From a virus, in the IMG/VR virus record IMGVR_UViG_3300044641_007803, positions 1 through 64,000 of that record: 64,000 nucleotides of DNA. One strand, written 5' to 3'. How positions within the stretch are numbered: position 1 is the stretch's first letter; every line of letters starts with the position of its first letter. A model generated the notes under the pieces. The model was not told the DNA's origin. It made no database searches and was given only the letters and a program-made list of their open reading frames with translations. This document shows, one piece after another, positions 16,508-24,808 of this stretch. A program made the translations under genes and the position numbers.

Positions 16508-17604
16508 TATATTAAATCTTTTAATGATTTTGATTCAAAAAGATTATCTAAAGCATCTCTAGTACCTTCAAAGCCAGGAATTTCTGGAGTTGCTTTTTGC
16601 AAAGCTCCTGCTTTTGCTCTGTCAATTAAAGATAGTAAATGTTTGTGTTTAATATCTTGTGTAGTAGATGCTTGTACTTTAGCTTGCTTGTGTAATCTTT
16701 CAAATTTAGCAGGGTCAGTTTCGTGCATAAGCATTAACTTAGCTACCATATTTTTATCTGCTTCTGTATCTGTAGCTTCGTCTAAGTCTCCGTCAATAAA
16801 AGGATCTGAGAAGTTTTCATCACCGTAGTCAATATCGTCTTCACCTCTTGTGCTGTTAAAGATGTGCTCTAATTCTGCTATATCGTCTACTGGTCCGTGC
16901 TCAGCTTCTACTGCTTGTACAAACTGTTCAAAGCTATCAGACTCTTGAGCTAATAAATAAACATCTCCCATTGCAGATTCGTCCATATCATCCTCTCCAT
17001 ACATTTCGTATACTTCCTCTTCTTTGTAACTTTCAACATCCATTACCTCTTCAGATAATACTTTTTTGATAAGTTTCTTAAAGCCTTCTTTTAATTCAGC
17101 TTTCTTCATACCGTTAAAAGTATCTACAGTATTCTTTGCTGTTGCTGGAGTCATTTGATCGTGTTGATCTACTTTTGGATTAACACCTGCTACTTGGTTT
17201 GTATAGAAGATTGAATCTTTTGCTAAATTTTTAGATACTTTTGCTAATGCTTTTGAATATTCTTCTGCTGTCGGTGTACCGAAAACTCCTGCTACCTCCA
17301 ACTCAACTCTAATTCCTCTAAGGATTTGTTCGTATGGATACTTATCCATTTCGTTAGTTGGTTTATATCTATAATCTGCTAATCCTTTCTTTGTTGCTTT
17401 TGGTTGTTTAGCTTCTTCAACTTTAGCCTCTTGGATCATTCCTTTGTTTTTAAGGATCTGAACTGCATCATCGTACCCGTTGAAGCGAGTAACTAGTTGT
17501 GGTTGTTGCATTCTAGCTTCAGCTAAGAAATGATCCTTAGAGAATTTCCCTTCTTGAATTGCATTATATTTTTCTTGTAGTGTTCTCATGTTATTTATTT
17601 TCAT
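16507..17604 (-). CDS. Head core-type protein with internal leader-like helix
   Basis: A 365-residue acidic protein between portal and protease genes. It starts INNMRTLQEKYNAIQEGKFS, then FLAEARMQQPQLVTRFNGYD, which I recall as conserved in T4-like marine phages. At about residues 170-188 there is KKLIKKVLSEEVMD, a copy of the short Lys/Leu/Glu leader found at the start of other proteins here, followed by a strongly acidic region. Several (L/I)xE and (L/I)xxE sites could be cut by the protease. It overlaps the protease gene and the 77-residue gene. It is probably an internal core protein that is processed in the head. Confidence 0.7.
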   Translation of the reverse strand: MKINNMRTLQEKYNAIQEGKFSKDHFLAEARMQQPQLVTRFNGYDDAVQILKNKGMIQEAKVEEAKQPKATKKGLADYRYKPTNEMDKYPYEQILRGIRVELEVAGVFGTPTAEEYSKALAKVSKNLAKDSIFYTNQVAGVNPKVDQHDQMTPATAKNTVDTFNGMKKAELKEGFKKLIKKVLSEEVMDVESYKEEEVYEMYGEDDMDESAMGDVYLLAQESDSFEQFVQAVEAEHGPVDDIAELEHIFNSTRGEDDIDYGDENFSDPFIDGDLDEATDTEADKNMVAKLMLMHETDPAKFERLHKQAKVQASTTQDIKHKHLLSLIDRAKAGALQKATPEIPGFEGTRDALDNLFESKSLKDLI

Positions 17605-17824
17605 CTAAGTAGTCAAACATTTTTGTGTGTGAAGGACGTTTTGGTCTTTCAACTGTTTTGTAACCTAATTTTTCTGTTGCTTTAGTAGCTGTATTTTTAC
17701 CTTGTCCTTTTTTAGCAAAAGCATTTGGTGTTTGAGGTGATCCTTCTCCGCCACTTATTGCTCCAGTTGTACTCATTTCCTGTAATACTTCCTGTACCGC
17801 TTTTACTATCTGTGATCTTTTCAT
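17591..17824 (-). CDS. Small leader-bearing head protein
   Basis: A 77-residue basic protein. The first 17 residues, KRSQIVKAVQEVLQEM, are an amphipathic leader with a VLQE protease-type site. The rest is Gly/Pro/Lys-rich (GGEGSPQTPNAFAKKGQGKN, then KTVERPKRPSHTKMFDYL). It overlaps the next gene by 14 bases and the preceding gene by 4. After cleavage a basic, flexible peptide of about 60 residues would be left in the head, reminiscent of T4 internal peptides; that is inference. Confidence 0.65.
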   Translation of the reverse strand: MKRSQIVKAVQEVLQEMSTTGAISGGEGSPQTPNAFAKKGQGKNTATKATEKLGYKTVERPKRPSHTKMFDYLDENK

Positions 17825-18675
17825 AGTTTTTTTAATTCATTTACTAGGTCATAGTATTGCATTAATGAAACTAAATGATTGTCATCTACTTTTTGTGTAT
17901 TTTTTACAGGAACAATTGCTTTTTGAATTTCTTCTAATTTAATTTTTACTACTTTATCGGTAATATTGTTTTTTAATTTAGAAATCTGTGTTTGCAATTT
18001 TACCATTTCCTCGTTTACTACATTTCTTAATCTTGTAGAAGAGTTAACTGATACGATAAATTCTTTTAAAATGTTCTTTTGTTCTGGAAGTAGATCTTTG
18101 TATTGGTTGTTGAATTTTTCTAACAATATTTTATACGTTAAAAGTCTTAAATCTTTATCGTATTTTGAATATTCTTCAATTAAAGCATTCTTTACTTGCC
18201 CATCTGCACTTTTACTTTGAGTTAAATGCTCAAGTATTGTAGTTTTGTTATCAACAAATACATCTAAGTCTACTAAACCTGCTGTATTCTGTGCTTCCAT
18301 CAAACAGTAAAGTGCTGCTAATGGCTTATATGATTCTACTTTAATAGAGAAAAATTCCTCTAAGTCGTAATGGCTTTTAAGTTCTTTTATTAACTCGTAC
18401 TTTTGCTTACTAAGAGATTTTGCATCAAGCTTTCTTGAAATCTCTACAATAGTGCTAAGAATCGATTCTGCTTTTTTAGGACCAACGCCTTTATTTTTTA
18501 GTACAAAATCATATAATTTAAACTCTCTTACTAGTGTTGTATTTCCTGTATAGAATTTTCTTAGTACTGTCAAAGCTGGGGAGTCTCTTTTAGATAAAGT
18601 GTCCGCTGCTATTTGCTTTACTAATAGTTCAAATATTAAGCCTGTGTTTTTATACTTGCTATGTTTAATACGCAT
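17821..18675 (-). CDS. Conserved head-cluster protein, unknown function
   Basis: A 284-residue, mostly helical, Lys/Leu-rich protein: IKHSKYKNTGLIFELLVKQI at the start, YDFVLKNKGVGPKKAESILS, LYCLMEAQNTAGLVDLD, then a long helical C-terminus ending LMQYYDLVNELKKL. I recognise it only as a protein commonly found next to the portal gene in marine T4-like phages. It has its own late box 19 bases upstream and overlaps the next gene by 4 bases. No catalytic motif is visible. Confidence 0.65.
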   Translation of the reverse strand: MRIKHSKYKNTGLIFELLVKQIAADTLSKRDSPALTVLRKFYTGNTTLVREFKLYDFVLKNKGVGPKKAESILSTIVEISRKLDAKSLSKQKYELIKELKSHYDLEEFFSIKVESYKPLAALYCLMEAQNTAGLVDLDVFVDNKTTILEHLTQSKSADGQVKNALIEEYSKYDKDLRLLTYKILLEKFNNQYKDLLPEQKNILKEFIVSVNSSTRLRNVVNEEMVKLQTQISKLKNNITDKVVKIKLEEIQKAIVPVKNTQKVDDNHLVSLMQYYDLVNELKKL

Positions 18676-18693
18676 TTTAGGTATGTCTTTGTT

Positions 18694-18700
18694 ATAAATA
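18694..18700 (-). promoter_or_regulatory. Putative late promoter box (TATTTAT)
   Basis: The minus strand reads GCTATTTATAACAAAG, 19 bases before the ATG at 18675. Confidence 0.6.
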
Positions 18701-18704
18701 GCTT

Positions 18705-20564
18705 TTAGTTATCTAAATCTTTAATATTACTTTCGTTTAAAAGATCTGACTGTAGTTCTGCCTCTTCCTCAAAGAGATTTTGTTTCTTACTTGGAAATAG
18801 ATTTTTGTTTCTTAGAAAAACTGTCATTGTGTTATTTGCACTTTCTCTTACATTTTCTGGGTCACTTGGGTATCCGCCTTTCATTCCGTGTACTCCTAAT
18901 CTATCTCTTCCACCAACTGGATCAGCCTGTGTTCCTATTATTGAAAATTTTTCTCTAGGTCTTCCTATTGTAGTCTTTTCATCATATCCTGCTGGTAATT
19001 CTCCTTGCTCTCTTGCTCCATATATTGAAGCTAAATCGTGAGGTGTTCCAAAAGACTGTCCTGTTGATACTGGATCGTTTCCTTCGTTCTCTATTTGAGA
19101 TATTCTAAATCCTCGTTTAGCATCTTCTCTAATAAGGTCTCTCATTTCGTTGTAACTGTCTTCTGATATATCAAATAACATATCGTAGATATAATCTGAA
19201 GAGAATAGTTTGGTTGCTTGCATTTGAGTTGCTAAGTCAACTTTCTCTTTCCAAAGTGCTACTTTTTCTTGTTCGTAGATTATTGAAGGAGTGGTTAGTT
19301 TAATTTCAAAGTTTACCAAAGATTCCTTATCAAATCCTTGAGCATATAAATGCACTAATCCAATTTTTGTTAATTCACTCTCTACAATTCTTTGAAGTCT
19401 TTCTACTGTTCTAGCAAAACGAATATCTTCAGCTGCTAAAGTTGCTTTACCTGTTAAATCTTTTTCGTATCCGAAATATGCTTTTGGCACTTTAAGTGCT
19501 GCAAACATTTTATCTCTTAAATACTCAATATCATTGGTACCATCGTATTCTAATCCTTTAGTAGTATCGATTTTTGTAGAAGTATCTCCTCCACGAACTG
19601 GAAGATAGAAATCTTCCATCATGTTTTGCATGTTGAATTTTAAATTATATTGACCTGTTTGAGGATCAACATAAGGAGTTTTTTTAATACTATTAATAGT
19701 TTTTTGCATGAACTGCTCAACTTCATTTGGTGGAATAGATCCTACATTGATGTAGAACATTCTTTTTTCAGGAGCTCTCATGATTCTGTGAATCAACATT
19801 GCATCCTCCATTAAAGTTAATTGTTTGTAAATTTTACGAGCTGGTTCAATATAAGATCTACCGTATGGAAGGTAGTTTGTATCTGATAATAATCTAAAGT
19901 GTGCTACTTCGTAGTTGTCTAAACTGATTACTGATTTATTGTTGTTTGGAATATAGTTTGGATCTGATGAGGCTGCTAATCCGTCTGGATCGATTGAGAA
20001 TGTTACTTTAGTTGGATCTTCTTTGTCCATCCCCTCATGTCTTACCATGTGGTAAACTGTATATGGAAGTACATTATAAACACCAAACTTTTCTGATATT
20101 TCTAGTTTCAAGAAGAAGTCGCCATACTTACACATGTTTCTAACCCATGACCATAGATTGAATTCTATATTTAATACATCATAGTATAGGTTATAAAGAA
20201 CTCTTTGTATGTTTTCGTCTGATGATTTAATTGAAAGAACTTCTCCTACTGCACTCTTAAGTGTAGACTCATCTGCTAGTATATCTAAAGTTGATGCTAT
20301 AATAGCATCGGTATCCATTGCTTCGTAATCCGAGTAAAGCTGTATCCTTAATGTTTGATAATTAAGGTTTGGATTAAATATGTTCTTGTTGTTATATATG
20401 TATAAACGAGAAAACCTATCCAATAAAGAATTGGTTTGGTACTTTCCTGTTGATTGAATGTGATTAACATCAGCAATCTTCAACTCGTCTCCTCCTACGT
20501 TTCGAACTAATATGTCTGTTGCGAATAGTCTCTGGAGTGAGGTGAATAAATTTCTTTCTGCCAT
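18705..20564 (-). CDS. Portal protein, T4 gp20-like
   Basis: A 619-residue portal vertex protein; T4 gp20 has 524. Diagnostic segments are EPARKIYKQLTLMEDAMLIH, RIMRAPEKRMFYINVGSIPP, MQNMMEDFYLPVRGGD and KVPKAYFGYEKDLTGKATLA, in the gp20 order. It forms the dodecameric ring through which DNA is packaged and to which the neck attaches. The C-terminal extension is longer than in T4 and ends in acidic Leu/Asn-rich residues. It lies directly after the terminase gene and has a late box 19 bases before its start. Confidence 0.93.
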   Translation of the reverse strand: MAERNLFTSLQRLFATDILVRNVGGDELKIADVNHIQSTGKYQTNSLLDRFSRLYIYNNKNIFNPNLNYQTLRIQLYSDYEAMDTDAIIASTLDILADESTLKSAVGEVLSIKSSDENIQRVLYNLYYDVLNIEFNLWSWVRNMCKYGDFFLKLEISEKFGVYNVLPYTVYHMVRHEGMDKEDPTKVTFSIDPDGLAASSDPNYIPNNNKSVISLDNYEVAHFRLLSDTNYLPYGRSYIEPARKIYKQLTLMEDAMLIHRIMRAPEKRMFYINVGSIPPNEVEQFMQKTINSIKKTPYVDPQTGQYNLKFNMQNMMEDFYLPVRGGDTSTKIDTTKGLEYDGTNDIEYLRDKMFAALKVPKAYFGYEKDLTGKATLAAEDIRFARTVERLQRIVESELTKIGLVHLYAQGFDKESLVNFEIKLTTPSIIYEQEKVALWKEKVDLATQMQATKLFSSDYIYDMLFDISEDSYNEMRDLIREDAKRGFRISQIENEGNDPVSTGQSFGTPHDLASIYGAREQGELPAGYDEKTTIGRPREKFSIIGTQADPVGGRDRLGVHGMKGGYPSDPENVRESANNTMTVFLRNKNLFPSKKQNLFEEEAELQSDLLNESNIKDLDN

Positions 20565-20582
20565 TTGTAAAATGTTTTATTT

Positions 20583-20589
20583 ATAAATA
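20583..20589 (-). promoter_or_regulatory. Putative late promoter box (TATTTAT)
   Basis: The minus strand reads TACTATTTATAAATAAAAC, 19 bases before the portal ATG. It is nearly identical to the box at 11609-11615 and also contains TATAAATA. Confidence 0.65.
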
Positions 20590-20594
20590 GTAAC

Positions 20595-22169
20595 TTATCC
20601 TAATAGCCAGGTAAGATCTTCTTGACCATTTGGGGTTTCCATAAGGTACGGATTATTTTGCATAGGAGCAACGTTATAAACACCCTGAGTTCTTTGATTG
20701 AGTCCTACAAAAGCATTCATTGTCGCTCTTGAAAGATCCATTCCTTGTTGTCTCATTCGAATTGCAGTATCTCTAACATATAAAGCTGTAGCAAAAGCCA
20801 TCACTAAATCGTCATTGTATCCTGATTGTGCTTGAGCTTTTCCGTTTCTCCATATAAACACTCTCATCTCTCCCAATAGCCTTTTTGATTGTAATACTAC
20901 AGATCTTTCTCTTACGTACTCAGTCATTTTAGCGATTACTAAAGGTCTTGTTTTTAAGGACATTGTAAATCCTGGTACCAGTTTATCCCTTTCAAACTTG
21001 GCCATATAAGATTCAACTGTTTCAGTATCTGATCTTGAGGAGTAGTATAGGTTCTTGTATTCTCTTTCTAATACTTGTTCAATTGTTGACCATCCTATAT
21101 TTGCATTTTCTACTACTAGAAGTGCATCACAATATTCTGTTGCTACTCCTACCAATACGTTTCCATATTCTTTAGGAGATATTTTACCTTTATATTCTGC
21201 AACTTGGGTACAGCTTTCAATATCAAATACATGGAATGCGGAGTAGTCGGTAGAATCCCCACGAGCAACGTCGGCAACAACCATATATGATTTCGTATAG
21301 TCAGGTGATTCCCATATCCAAAGATTTCCATCTACACCTCTCTTTTCCATTGGTTCTTTTACATATGTCTCTTCGTAGAATGACATATTCTCAACCTCAA
21401 TTACTGAGTCCCCTGATGATAGAAAGTCGCAATCACATTCCTGTGCTGCCATCTTCTCTCCTAATTGTCTTGATTGTTCATCTCTCCAGTCTTGTTGTCT
21501 TTCTGGATGAACATCCCATTTTAATTTAACAGGTACGAATCCATTCTCTCCTGCTTCAGCTTTTTCCCATGTTTGGTGGAACCAGTTTCCTACACCATTT
21601 GGAGTAGAAAGAGCCATACATTGGCCCCCTGTTGCAAGTGTTTGTTGTGCTGCAGTAAACGTTTCTTCAATGTTATCAATAAAGGCTGCCTCATCTATTA
21701 GTAGTAATGATACCGCTTCTGAACGAGCAGCATCTGCATTGGATGATTTAGCTGTGATTTTAGAACCGTTTTTAAGTCTCATTGATAACTTATTTTTTTC
21801 TAAGAAAGGAAGTTGTAACCATTTTGGTAAATTCTCATACATGAAAATTGTTTTGGTTACAAGGTTTCTAGCTGTTGCTTGAGTAATTGCTAATGCTAGA
21901 ACGTTTTTATCTTTGTGGAAGATCATTAACCATAAAGCGTATGCTGAGGCTAATGTTGAGATTCCTAACTGTCTTGATTTTAGAGTTATTAGCATTTTCT
22001 CATCTCTGAATAAATGCAATACTCCTTCCTGGAATGGGTAGAGGTTAAATAGAATTCTACCTCTTGTTGGATGTTGAATGTAGCAATACTTCTTCATGAA
22101 GTAGGCAGGATCTTTTGCACACTTTATATACTCCTGTGCTACTATTTGTTTAATATCTTGTTGTGACAT
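20595..22169 (-). CDS. Terminase large subunit, T4 gp17-like
   Basis: A 524-residue DNA packaging motor. Residues 64-72 (KSRQLGIST) are the Walker A-type loop, LLLIDEAAFI (from about 155) is Walker B with its catalytic Glu, and ALSTPNG is the coupling motif. The C-terminal nuclease has VVADVARGDSTDYSAFHVFD, LVVENANIGW and YNDDLVMAFA with the expected acidic residues. It is shorter than T4 gp17 (610). No small terminase subunit is evident nearby. A late box lies 19 bases upstream, and the identical-type terminator at 22205-22229 isolates it from the preceding gene. Confidence 0.95.
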   Translation of the reverse strand: MSQQDIKQIVAQEYIKCAKDPAYFMKKYCYIQHPTRGRILFNLYPFQEGVLHLFRDEKMLITLKSRQLGISTLASAYALWLMIFHKDKNVLALAITQATARNLVTKTIFMYENLPKWLQLPFLEKNKLSMRLKNGSKITAKSSNADAARSEAVSLLLIDEAAFIDNIEETFTAAQQTLATGGQCMALSTPNGVGNWFHQTWEKAEAGENGFVPVKLKWDVHPERQQDWRDEQSRQLGEKMAAQECDCDFLSSGDSVIEVENMSFYEETYVKEPMEKRGVDGNLWIWESPDYTKSYMVVADVARGDSTDYSAFHVFDIESCTQVAEYKGKISPKEYGNVLVGVATEYCDALLVVENANIGWSTIEQVLEREYKNLYYSSRSDTETVESYMAKFERDKLVPGFTMSLKTRPLVIAKMTEYVRERSVVLQSKRLLGEMRVFIWRNGKAQAQSGYNDDLVMAFATALYVRDTAIRMRQQGMDLSRATMNAFVGLNQRTQGVYNVAPMQNNPYLMETPNGQEDLTWLLG

Positions 22170-22187
22170 ATTATATACTTATATATT

Positions 22188-22194
22188 ATAAATA
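22188..22194 (-). promoter_or_regulatory. Putative late promoter box (TATTTAT)
   Basis: The minus strand reads CACATATTTATAATATATAAG, 19 bases before the terminase ATG. Confidence 0.6.
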
Positions 22195-22203
22195 TGTGTA
22201 TAT

Positions 22204-22229
22204 AAAAAAACCCACCTTTATGGGGTGGG
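22204..22229 (-). terminator. Rho-independent terminator
   Basis: The minus strand has CCCACC, loop, GGTGGG (22211-22229) then TTTTTTT (22204-22210). It ends the transcript of the 22263-23699 gene. The core is identical to the terminator at 15670-15694. Confidence 0.88.
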
Positions 22230-22262
22230 CTTGTTCTGTTTTTCTTTTTTTATGTTGTGGAA

Positions 22263-23699
22263 TTAGCTAGCTACAATTATTATGTCAGCTACATCACTAT
22301 TATATAATTTTCCATCACCTTTTTTGTACGTTACCTTATCTCCAGAAATTGCTGTTATTCTACCCATTTCTTGATTTAACTGTTCTTGACTATTTCCGTA
22401 CGACATATTAGGTGCTATCATCATATTAACTTTTAACTCTTCAGGGTTTGGAGCTTTAAATCCTTGCATACTACCACGTAAGATTTCCTTTTGGGTATAT
22501 GTTCCATTTTCACTCAACATTCTAGAGCTTGCAGTTAATTTGTTTTCTGCTAAGAATTTTCTTAAGTCAAAAAATCCTTCTTGTAATGCTTCTACTTTTT
22601 CTGCTTTAGGAGCTGCAGGTGCTTTTTCTTTTTTGTTGAATTTCTTATCAAATGCTGCTTTTAACTTTTCTGCTGCTTTTTCTAACTTTGCAGCATCAGT
22701 AGCTAATTGCTTTAAGTCTTTTGGACTAATGTGTGCAGCATGCTCACTTTCTTCCATTTTCTTTGCTTTCATTCTTAATGCTTCAGCAATCTTTTTCATT
22801 TCCTGCATTTTATGCTCTTCTGCTACCTTATTTGTTCCGTGGTCAATGCTATTCATTAACTCATCGATTGTATTGTATTCAGGTATTACAGTTTCGTCAG
22901 CCATTTCATCTCCTTCTTCCATTTGATTTCCTTGATACTGATCTCTTCTATAATCTTCTTCGTCTGCAGCATCTGCTGGATTGAATGCATCTTCTCCTTC
23001 TTCTGGGTATCCCATGGCATCTTGTACCATTTCTACTAAACGTCTTTCTTTAGCAGTTAATTTTGTTTCTTTCATAATTGGTTTTTTATTTTGTGTTCCT
23101 TCTCTTTCCATTTCCATGTTATTTCTAAACATGTATAATAGGTGGCTTTCTAAAGTACTTTTCTCAGAACGAGTAGCCTCTGATCCTACTTCTTGCTCTA
23201 CTTGTTTGATAGCATCTTGGATTGTTTGAAGTGCTGTTGAATATCCTCTAATAGTACCTACTATTTGCTCTGCTTTTGCATTTACTGCTTTAGCGGCTGG
23301 TGTGTCGTATGAGTCTGAGTATCTTGCTTCGTCTAGTTTGTTTTCGTCTAACCCGTCTCCTAGCTCAGCGTTAATGTCTGCTTCAATAAAGTCAGCAATA
23401 TTAGATTGAATTTCATATTCATTTTGAATTTCTTCTGAACTTATAGGTTCTCCAGCTACATCTATTCCTACAAATTCTTCGTTACCGTCTGGGTCTATTA
23501 TTGCGTAAAAACAAGTATCCATTACACTAGAATCCTCCATAGAGTATATTTTGTGTCCATCTATAGTAGTCATATAAAACCCTCCTGTTCCTTCTTCATC
23601 GAAGTATTTGTAATCTTCTTGCTCTTCTTTTAAAAGTTGTGCGTTTTTTGTAAGTTTATTCTCTGTTAAGAATGTTCTTAAATTAAAATTATTTGCCAT
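22263..23699 (-). CDS. Leader-bearing head cargo polyprotein with a second internal leader
   Basis: A 478-residue acidic/helical protein. It starts NNFNLRTFLTENKLTKNAQL followed by LKEE, a member of the leader family shared with the genes at 33.1-37.9 kb. Around residues 372-396 a second copy appears, FFDLRKFLAENKLTASSRML then SE, preceded by EALQEG, a good (L)xE protease site. Between them is a coiled-coil, Lys/Glu/Ala-rich region; after the second leader is an 85-residue SH3/KOW-like part (MGRITAISGDKVTYKKGDGK). It looks like two cargo proteins fused in one chain that the prohead protease could separate. A late box lies 18 bases upstream. Confidence 0.75.
   Translation of the reverse strand: MANNFNLRTFLTENKLTKNAQLLKEEQEDYKYFDEEGTGGFYMTTIDGHKIYSMEDSSVMDTCFYAIIDPDGNEEFVGIDVAGEPISSEEIQNEYEIQSNIADFIEADINAELGDGLDENKLDEARYSDSYDTPAAKAVNAKAEQIVGTIRGYSTALQTIQDAIKQVEQEVGSEATRSEKSTLESHLLYMFRNNMEMEREGTQNKKPIMKETKLTAKERRLVEMVQDAMGYPEEGEDAFNPADAADEEDYRRDQYQGNQMEEGDEMADETVIPEYNTIDELMNSIDHGTNKVAEEHKMQEMKKIAEALRMKAKKMEESEHAAHISPKDLKQLATDAAKLEKAAEKLKAAFDKKFNKKEKAPAAPKAEKVEALQEGFFDLRKFLAENKLTASSRMLSENGTYTQKEILRGSMQGFKAPNPEELKVNMMIAPNMSYGNSQEQLNQEMGRITAISGDKVTYKKGDGKLYNSDVADIIIVAS
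22516..22590 (-). repeat. Internal copy of the FDLRKFLAENKLT leader module
   Basis: This minus-strand stretch encodes an internal copy of the leader that elsewhere stands at protein N-termini (23625-23699, 33510-33578, 36065-36136, 36787-36855, 37195-37260, 37857-37925). The preceding codons encode LQE, a likely cleavage site. Confidence 0.75.
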
Positions 23700-23716
23700 T
23701 GTGGTCTATTTTGTTT

Positions 23717-23723
23717 ATAAATA
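23717..23723 (-). promoter_or_regulatory. Putative late promoter box (TATTTAT)
   Basis: The minus strand reads AACTATTTATAAACAAAATAG, 18 bases before the ATG at 23699. Confidence 0.62.
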
Positions 23724-23731
23724 GTTTATTT

Positions 23732-24808
23732 TTATTTAAAACCTGCTAATTGCGGATTTATGTCTGACCTTACTGCAGGCTTAAATAATACATCGGTACC
23801 TATTGAATTTATTAGTTTATTTACTCCAAATAGCTTATAGTAACCTGATGCTGGATTGAATAGTAGGAATTTTGTAATACCCTTTGCTTCTGTGTATCCT
23901 AGTATCTGTGCTTTGTATAATACTTTTGCAATTGACTCTGAGTTTGCCATGTCTGTGTCTTTTAGCTGTACTGCCCCTGTAGCATTACCTTTGTAATATG
24001 CGTTCACTATAAAATTATTTATTGCATCAAGAGCTGCTTTTTTATCTTGCACATTATCATAGTCTTCTTTAAATACATCAGCTATTTGGGTCTTTCCACT
24101 CTGTGTTTTGTAATAAGAATTAAGTCCACCTGCTCTTACTAAGGAAATTCTAGGACCTCCTGATAGTTGATCTGGGTTCTTTGTACTTATACCTAATGCT
24201 TTAACTTCTAGATCTTTTCCTTTATAAACTAAATCTCCTGCTGTTTCACTTTTAGATACATCACTGTACAGCATTGGGAATAGTACCTCTCCTCTACCTA
24301 CACCTACACTTCCTTTAGCTCCTGTTAATCTACCAAATGAGGATAGTACTGGTTTTAGTTCTGGGCCTAATGCGTCATATGCATTACCTGAGCTTTTTAG
24401 TTTATTATCTTTAATTCCTGCTACAAACTTATCTACTAAGTTTGCTTTGGCTAAAATATCAATAAGCTCTGCTGGTAGATTCCTATTATCAAAAGTTGTT
24501 TTAGTTACATTTCTAGTTCCTAAAAACTTTTTTAAATCATCTACACTGGATGAATTTTTTAAAGTTCTAAGTACTCTTGTTAGTAGTTTTGTGTTACCTT
24601 TTTCAGCTTGCAGTATGCTTGTAATTTGTGCTGCTAATTCTTCATTTGATGGCTGATCCTCTTTAGGTGCTTCCTCTTCTTCCGCAACAATACCAAACTG
24701 TGAATAAATCTCTTTTAATATTTTCATATCGTCAGGATTATTCATATCTGGGTATCCTTTCTTACAACGGAAAGCCCATTCTGCAACTATTTTATCTACT
24801 ACGCTCAT
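23732..24808 (-). CDS. Putative PD-(D/E)XK nuclease-fold protein
   Basis: A 358-residue protein. Residues about 170-205 read GRGEVLFPMLYSDV, then AGDLVYKGKDLEVKALG, giving an E...D...E-x-K arrangement typical of PD-(D/E)XK nuclease cores with an upstream helix Glu. The later ISLVRAGGLNSYYKTQSGKT and LGYTEAKGITKFLLFNPASG segments are beta/alpha as expected for the rest of the fold. The N-terminus is Glu-rich and helical. It overlaps the 24808-26475 gene by one base, within the cargo region. Nuclease activity is a motif-based inference; the substrate is unknown. Confidence 0.55.
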   Translation of the reverse strand: MSVVDKIVAEWAFRCKKGYPDMNNPDDMKILKEIYSQFGIVAEEEEAPKEDQPSNEELAAQITSILQAEKGNTKLLTRVLRTLKNSSSVDDLKKFLGTRNVTKTTFDNRNLPAELIDILAKANLVDKFVAGIKDNKLKSSGNAYDALGPELKPVLSSFGRLTGAKGSVGVGRGEVLFPMLYSDVSKSETAGDLVYKGKDLEVKALGISTKNPDQLSGGPRISLVRAGGLNSYYKTQSGKTQIADVFKEDYDNVQDKKAALDAINNFIVNAYYKGNATGAVQLKDTDMANSESIAKVLYKAQILGYTEAKGITKFLLFNPASGYYKLFGVNKLINSIGTDVLFKPAVRSDINPQLAGFK

